Part shown: positions 41,146 to 45,686 of the stretch, one piece after another
How positions within the stretch are numbered: position 1 is the first letter of the stretch
How the letters are laid out: each line of letters opens with the position of its first letter
Origin: Paenibacillus tepidiphilus
GTDB lineage: Bacteria; Bacillota; Bacilli; Paenibacillales; Paenibacillaceae
NCBI RefSeq assembly: GCF_008635795.1
Contig: NZ_VWRQ01000035.1
Span: 1-45,686, forward strand
DNA length: 45,686 nt
Reading direction: 5' to 3'
Position numbers and translations under genes: made by a program
Notes under the pieces: generated by a model
What the model saw: the letters and a program-made list of their open reading frames with translations, nothing else
The model's database searches: none
What the model was told of the DNA's origin: nothing

Positions 41146-41420
41146 TTCGCCGTGCTAGACGGGGAGGTAGCGGTGCCCTGTAACTCGCAATCCGCTGTAG
41201 CGAGGTTGAATTCCTGTTAGAGGTGCTGTCGATGTGAGGTCTGGTCCCTGTGCGCTGTGTTGACGGTTGGGTCCTCCGCAATGAGCGCTTGTGAACCTGG
41301 TCAGGTCCGGAAGGAAGCAGCCATAAGCAAGTTTGCTTTTGTGCCGGAGGGTGGCCTAGCCCGAGCAGTCGTGCAGGATTGCCGCTTGGATCGCGGTCAT
41401 CAATAACAGGTGCACGGTTT
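41146..41420 (+). ncRNA. scr: Signal recognition particle RNA (large Bacillus type)
   Basis: About 272 nt including an Alu domain, unlike the 4.5S RNA of E. coli. The ends GCCGTGC and GCACGGT pair. The SRP54-binding domain is plain near 41303-41345 (GTCAGGTCCGGAAGGAAGCAGC), and the Alu-like 5' domain starts TAGACGGGGAGGTAGCGGTG. With Ffh it targets membrane and secreted proteins. It sits just before dnaX, as in B. subtilis. The ends are approximate. Confidence 0.95.
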
Positions 41421-41439
41421 ATGATATCGATAAATGACA

Positions 41440-41470
41440 GCATCTTTGCGTAAGCGAAGATGCTTTTTGT
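41440..41470 (+). terminator. Terminator of the SRP RNA
   Basis: GCATCTTTGCG pairs with CGAAGATGC around TAAG and is followed by five Ts. Confidence 0.85.
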
Positions 41471-41472
41471 TT

Positions 41473-41502
41473 TTGGTCATATTCTGGGGAATATAGTATA
41501 AT
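41473..41502 (+). promoter_or_regulatory. Promoter of the dnaX operon
   Basis: TTGGTC (41473-41478), an 18-nt spacer and a perfect TATAAT (41497-41502), about 50 bases before dnaX. Confidence 0.7.
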
Positions 41503-41554
41503 AAAGTAGCTATAAAATGCCGGAAAGCGGCAGCACGAGAGAGGGTAATGCATA

Positions 41555-43324
41555 GTGGAACATATTGCGCTGTACCGTGCCTGGCGGCCGCAGTCGTTTC
41601 AAGACATGGTAGGACAACAGCACATTATCCAAACGCTGCAGAATGCGATTCGGGAACAGCGGGTTTCGCATGCCTACCTGTTCAGCGGACCACGGGGGAC
41701 CGGCAAGACGAGCGCCGCCAAAGTGCTCGCCAAAGCGGTCAACTGCGAGCGGGGCCCGGGACCTGAGCCTTGCAACGAATGTCCCTCCTGTCTGCGGATT
41801 ACGGCGGGCAATATTATGGATGTGCAGGAAATTGATGCCGCCTCTAACCGGGGTGTCGAAGAAATACGCGACCTGCGGGACAAGGTCAAATATGCGCCAA
41901 CCGAAGTGCGCCGTAAAGTGTATATTATCGACGAAGTGCATATGCTGACAACGGAAGCGTTCAATGCGCTTCTGAAGACGCTGGAAGAGCCGCCGCCGCA
42001 TGTTATGTTCATCCTGGCGACGACTGAACCGCATAAATTGCCGGCGACGATTATATCCCGCTGCCAGCGCTTTGACTTTCGCCGGGTCTCCCTGGAGGAG
42101 CAGACCAAGCGCCTGGAGGAGATCTGCCGGAAGGAAGACATCTCGGCTGATACGGAGGCTCTGCAGTATATTGCGCGTCTTTCGGACGGCGGGATGCGCG
42201 ATGCCTTGAGCATACTGGACCAGATATCTTCTTTTACAGATGGCAATGTAACCTATCAGCAGGTTCTCGGCATGACCGGAGGAATTCCCTCGGAGCAGTT
42301 TGCCAAGCTGGCTGCAGCTATTCTGGAAGGCGATATGGGTCTGCTTCTTGAGCTGGTGGAGCAGTTGATGCTCGAAGGTAAGAGTGCGGATAAATGCCTG
42401 GAGAATTTGCTGTATTATTTCCGCGATTTGCTGATGATCAAGATGGTGCCGGGCGCCGACCATTTGACGGATCGTGTGCTGAATCCGGCTGATTTCCGTG
42501 ATATGGCCGCCGGATTCTCCCGGGAACGGCTGTTTCAGATCATCGATACATTGAACCGCTATCTTGGCGAGATGAAGTATGCAACCCATCCGCAAACCTT
42601 ATTTGAGGTGGCGCTGATGAAGCTTTGCAGCTTGCGGCAGGATGGCGTCCAGCCATCTGTCTCCCCCTCTGCAGCCGGGATGAGGGAGTCAGCGGGCGGT
42701 GAGACCGGAGCCGCCTCCGGTGAACTGGAGCAGCTCAAGCGGCAGCTGGCTGCCATGGAGAAGAAGCTGGAACAAGCCCTTCAATCCGGCGGTATATCCG
42801 GCGGGCGCGAGCAAGCTTCCGGTCAGAGGCCAGCGGTTGCGGCCAGTCCGGCACCCCGTGTATCCTCTGCCTCCAAGCTGCCTTCGCACCTGGAGAAGTT
42901 TATTGCGGCGAAGGACAGCGCTGATTCTACCGCTGTATTTAAGCAGTGGGGCGTTGTATTGCAGGGCGTGAAGGATGAGAAGGTCACGGTGCACGCCTGG
43001 TTCGTGGACGGAGAGCCTGTGTCCGTAATGGAAGATGCGGTACTGGTTGCCTTCAAGAATACGATTCACCGCGAAACGACGGAGAAACCGACGAACAGGC
43101 AGGTCATTGAGCAGGTTTTTGCTGCTCGTCTGGGTAAGCCCTACCGCCTGGTTACAATGATGATGCGTGACTGGAACGAAGCTGCCCAGAAGTCGGCGGC
43201 CAAGCCCGGAACCGAGGAGCTGCGACTTGAACATGAGCATGAGAGTCCGGAATCCCAGGCCGAACCATGGATTGACGAGGCGATCCAGCTTTTTGGTGAA
43301 GACCTTGTTGTCATAAAAGATTAA
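41555..43324 (+). CDS. dnaX: DNA polymerase III gamma/tau subunit
   Basis: The clamp-loader ATPase and replisome organiser. The 589 residues comprise an AAA+ module with Walker A GPRGTGKTSAAK, a zinc site with Cys residues in CNECPSC, Walker B IIDEVHML and the SRC sensor (TIISRCQRF). The clamp-loader collar comes next, then a linker rich in Ser/Gly/Gln (about 365-440) and a C-terminal tau-like domain. I see no A-rich slippery site for a programmed frameshift. The start is GTG 41555 (MEHIALYRAWRPQSF), with GAGAGGGT upstream. It is first in an operon with ebfC and recR. Confidence 0.97.
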   Translation: MEHIALYRAWRPQSFQDMVGQQHIIQTLQNAIREQRVSHAYLFSGPRGTGKTSAAKVLAKAVNCERGPGPEPCNECPSCLRITAGNIMDVQEIDAASNRGVEEIRDLRDKVKYAPTEVRRKVYIIDEVHMLTTEAFNALLKTLEEPPPHVMFILATTEPHKLPATIISRCQRFDFRRVSLEEQTKRLEEICRKEDISADTEALQYIARLSDGGMRDALSILDQISSFTDGNVTYQQVLGMTGGIPSEQFAKLAAAILEGDMGLLLELVEQLMLEGKSADKCLENLLYYFRDLLMIKMVPGADHLTDRVLNPADFRDMAAGFSRERLFQIIDTLNRYLGEMKYATHPQTLFEVALMKLCSLRQDGVQPSVSPSAAGMRESAGGETGAASGELEQLKRQLAAMEKKLEQALQSGGISGGREQASGQRPAVAASPAPRVSSASKLPSHLEKFIAAKDSADSTAVFKQWGVVLQGVKDEKVTVHAWFVDGEPVSVMEDAVLVAFKNTIHRETTEKPTNRQVIEQVFAARLGKPYRLVTMMMRDWNEAAQKSAAKPGTEELRLEHEHESPESQAEPWIDEAIQLFGEDLVVIKD

Positions 43325-43372
43325 ACTTAACTCATTAGCGCCGGAAAGCGCATTCCAAAGGAGAGACGACCT

Positions 43373-43684
43373 ATGAACAATATGAATCAAATGATGAAAC
43401 AGGTTAAGAAGATGCAGGAGCAAATGCTCAAGGCACAAGAAGAGCTGGGCAGCAAGACCATTGAAGGCACTTCCGGAGGCGGCGTTGTTACCGTTGAGGT
43501 CAATGGCCACAAGAAAGTGCTTTCCATCCAGATCAAACCAGAAGCAGTCGATCCGGATGATGTAGAAATGCTGCAGGATCTTGTGATGACTGCAGTGAAC
43601 GACGCATTGACCAAAGCCGAAGAATTGGCCAACAATGACATGGGCAAATTCACCGGTGGCATGAAGATTCCAGGCCTGTTCTAA
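43373..43684 (+). CDS. ebfC: YbaB/EbfC nucleoid-associated protein
   Basis: A small DNA-binding protein of 103 residues (YaaK in B. subtilis). The N-terminus is a Met/Gln/Lys-rich coiled coil (NNMNQMMKQVKKMQEQMLKA). The conserved middle is GGGVVTVEVNGHKKVLSIQI, and the C-terminus is helical. It acts as a dimer on the nucleoid, and its exact role is unsettled. The ATG at 43373 has AAAGGAGAG upstream. It lies between dnaX and recR, the almost universal order. Confidence 0.95.
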   Translation: MNNMNQMMKQVKKMQEQMLKAQEELGSKTIEGTSGGGVVTVEVNGHKKVLSIQIKPEAVDPDDVEMLQDLVMTAVNDALTKAEELANNDMGKFTGGMKIPGLF

Positions 43685-43721
43685 GCCGGATTCCACCCTA
43701 AGTTTAAAGGAGATCCATCAT

Positions 43722-44321
43722 TTGCAATATCCAGAACCGTTAGCCAAGCTGATCGAAGCTTTTACGCGTTTGCCGGGAGTGGGTCCGAAGACCGCTGCAC
43801 GGCTCGCTTTTCATGTGCTGCACATGAAAGAGGATGAAGTCATTGATTTTGCCAAGGCGCTGGTCAGCGTGAAACGCAATCTTCATTATTGCTCGGTCTG
43901 CTGTAACATTACCGACACCGATCCCTGCCGTATTTGTCAGGATAAGACTCGCGACGCCTCAGTGATCTGCGTGGTGCAGGACTCCAAAGACCTTGTTGCC
44001 ATAGAGCGCACCAAAGAGTTCGATGGGTATTACCACGTACTCCAAGGGGCGATTTCTCCGATGGAAGGACTCGGACCGGATGATATCCGGCTAAAGGAGC
44101 TATTGACCCGGCTTAGCGATGAGCGTGTGAAGGAGCTGATTATGGCGACTAATCCGAATATTGAAGGTGAAGCTACTGCGATGTATATCTCCCGGCTGGT
44201 GAAGCCCTTTGATATCCGGATCACCAGAATTGCCCACGGTCTCCCCGTAGGCGGCGATTTGGAATACGCGGATGAGGTGACTCTGTCCAAAGCGCTGGAA
44301 GGCCGGCGAGAGCTATTCTAA
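43722..44321 (+). CDS. recR: Recombination mediator RecR
   Basis: With RecF and RecO, RecR loads RecA at single-strand gaps. The 199 residues comprise an N-terminal helix-hairpin-helix (LPGVGPKTAARLAFHVL), a four-Cys zinc finger (CSVCCNITDTDPCRIC) and a Toprim domain (VVQDSKDLVAIERTKEF, then ATNPNIEGEATAMYI). The start is TTG 43722 behind AAAGGAGAT. It is the last gene of the dnaX operon and ends at a terminator. Confidence 0.97.
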   Translation: MQYPEPLAKLIEAFTRLPGVGPKTAARLAFHVLHMKEDEVIDFAKALVSVKRNLHYCSVCCNITDTDPCRICQDKTRDASVICVVQDSKDLVAIERTKEFDGYYHVLQGAISPMEGLGPDDIRLKELLTRLSDERVKELIMATNPNIEGEATAMYISRLVKPFDIRITRIAHGLPVGGDLEYADEVTLSKALEGRRELF

Positions 44322-44342
44322 TGCAGCGGTGTTCACCGGAAG

Positions 44343-44368
44343 GAAGCCCCTTGGGGCTTCTTTTTTTT
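44343..44368 (+). terminator. Terminator of the dnaX-ebfC-recR operon
   Basis: GAAGCCCC (44343-44350) pairs with GGGGCTTC (44353-44360) and is followed by eight Ts. Confidence 0.95.
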
Positions 44369-44475
44369 GCGAACAATTTACGTTGATGAACCTGTTCTAA
44401 GTTTGTCCCGATCTCTATATGAATGAGTAAGCGGGATAAGCCCGCTTCATTGCAGATAAGAGGGGGGAAGGGACG

Positions 44476-44733
44476 ATGGGTTGGTGGAGATGGAAACGTC
44501 CGGGAAGCGGCAAGGTTCGTATCAATGAAGCTGCGCTGGAAGAGAACTGGAATGCATACCTCGATGTCCGTAAAGCACAGGCAGAATGGGAAAGGGCTTA
44601 TCTAATGTTTGATGAAGCGAGGGGCCAGGATCAGATTGACTATGCCATCTATATACTGGAGGCGGCGGAGCGCAAGTATCAGATCCATCTAAAGCATGCT
44701 AAGACTCTTGGTTTAAACCGCAGTCAAATGTAG
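44476..44733 (+). CDS. yaaL: YaaL-like protein (DUF2508)
   Basis: An 85-residue cytoplasmic protein, mostly helical and rich in Glu/Arg/Tyr (ENWNAYLDVRKAQAEWERAY). It matches the DUF2508/YaaL family by length and by its place between recR and bofA, as in B. subtilis. Its function is unknown. The ATG at 44476 has AGGGGGGAAGGG upstream. It ends 21 bases before bofA, so the two are probably one transcript. Confidence 0.88.
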   Translation: MGWWRWKRPGSGKVRINEAALEENWNAYLDVRKAQAEWERAYLMFDEARGQDQIDYAIYILEAAERKYQIHLKHAKTLGLNRSQM

Positions 44734-44754
44734 GAACAGAGAGGATGGGGGATC

Positions 44755-45021
44755 GTGGAAAGAACGGCAGCGCTTATTATATTGATTGTGTCAGGATTGC
44801 TTCTTCTGTTTGTTGTTCTCAGAAAAAAATTGGGTTTTGCCTGGCTTACGGTGTTCGGAACCCATTTAATCCTTGCTGCCTTAGGGATCTATATTGTGAA
44901 TTTTTCAGGATTGCTCACGGATATTTACCTCCCGCTTAATCCGGCGACTATCGGTACAGTAACGGTTCTGGGGCTTCCGGGAGTGATCATGCTGATTGGA
45001 TTGAAAATATCTTTGTTTTAA
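44755..45021 (+). CDS. bofA: Pro-sigma-K processing inhibitor BofA
   Basis: An 88-residue membrane protein that, with SpoIVFA, holds the SpoIVFB protease inactive until the forespore signals, timing sigma-K in the mother cell. Two hydrophobic stretches are visible (about 4-22 and 30-50). The conserved C-terminal part follows (NPATIGTVTVLGLPGVIMLIG). The start is GTG 44755 with AGAGAGGATG upstream. It is the last protein gene before the rRNA operon, the same as bofA-rrnA in B. subtilis. Confidence 0.94.
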   Translation: MERTAALIILIVSGLLLLFVVLRKKLGFAWLTVFGTHLILAALGIYIVNFSGLLTDIYLPLNPATIGTVTVLGLPGVIMLIGLKISLF

Positions 45022-45130
45022 AGGTTGACGAAGCTTATTGTTCTGTGATACATTATATCTCGGCCCTTCGGACAAGATATCCTCTGGATAACTTGCCGGC
45101 AGATAAGCGAAAAAGAAATTAAAAAAACGC

Positions 45131-45160
45131 TTGACTGAAACGAGCCATGTGTGGTAAATT
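45131..45160 (+). promoter_or_regulatory. rRNA operon promoter
   Basis: TTGACT (45131-45136), an 18-nt spacer and TAAATT (45155-45160), with an A-rich stretch upstream that resembles an UP element. The leader to 45312 contains hairpins, such as AATCACCTCGGTGATT, and the sequence CTTTGAAAACTGAAC common before Firmicute 16S genes. It holds no protein gene. Confidence 0.75.
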
Positions 45161-45312
45161 ATAAAGGTCGCTGCTGACAAGCGGCGATGAAGAAAAAGAG
45201 ACATTGATCTTTGAAAACTGAACAACGAGTGAGTATCGGAAATCACCTCGGTGATTCCAAAATGAGAATTTATTCTCGTCAGTTTCAAAATGAGCTATCG
45301 CTCTTTCAATAC

Positions 45313-45686
<374 letters not shown>

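Noticed and set aside
41555..43324. Programmed frameshift producing a short gamma form of dnaX
   Set aside because: I found no A-rich slippery heptamer with a downstream hairpin as in E. coli. A single tau-like product is the simpler reading.

Overview
The window is a chromosomal segment of a spore-forming Firmicute, almost certainly a Paenibacillus. The evidence is the 16S rRNA start at the right edge, many sporulation genes (spo0F, bofA, an sspP-type SASP, a KinA/KinB-like kinase), moderate GC, AGGAGG-type ribosome binding sites, frequent GTG/TTG starts, and a gene order close to the Bacillus subtilis origin region. It is housekeeping chromosome. I see no prophage, insertion sequence, CRISPR array or resistance island.

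Layout. Positions 1-384 hold the end of one rRNA operon (23S tail, 5S). Then come guaB, dacA, serS and tRNA-Ser, the same order as after rrnO in B. subtilis but without pdxST between dacA and serS. Positions 5.5-17 kb hold a small unknown protein, sspP, a lipoprotein, GNAT and tadA, then a cluster of DnaA boxes in front of a sporulation-type histidine kinase. Next are rluF, motAB, a pterin dehydratase, another GNAT, and two NlpC/P60 endopeptidases each preceded by a cyclic di-AMP riboswitch. Positions 17-28 kb hold a membrane protein with an M1 peptidase, ywhD, an AbrB-like regulator, an alkyladenine glycosylase, a class A PBP, a secreted Asp-box protein, and a nitrilase-GNAT-GNAT operon.

Positions 28.3-40.9 kb reproduce a block that in B. 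subtilis sits on the other side of the origin: ywiB-argS, rpoE, pyrG, spo0F, fbaA, murA, rho, rpmE. A cytoplasmic-looking subtilase and a radical SAM gene are inserted in it. Positions 41.1-45.0 kb return to the tadA-side order: SRP RNA, dnaX, ebfC, recR, yaaL, bofA. The window ends in the promoter, leader and first ~370 bases of the next 16S gene. Two rRNA operons in the same orientation therefore frame the segment.

How the parts fit. Translation and RNA genes (serS, argS, tRNA-Ser, tadA, rluF, rpmE, SRP RNA, rRNA), nucleotide synthesis (guaB, pyrG), wall metabolism (dacA, murA, PBP, NlpC/P60) and replication/repair (dnaX, recR, glycosylase) dominate. The regulatory sites are the most informative part: a predicted CTP-sensing attenuator before pyrG, paired c-di-AMP riboswitches on wall hydrolases, a probable sigma-H promoter before spo0F, a DnaA-box cluster before the kinase, and a short upstream ORF inside a hairpin before rho. 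None is a wholly new system, but several are testable and unusual in this arrangement.
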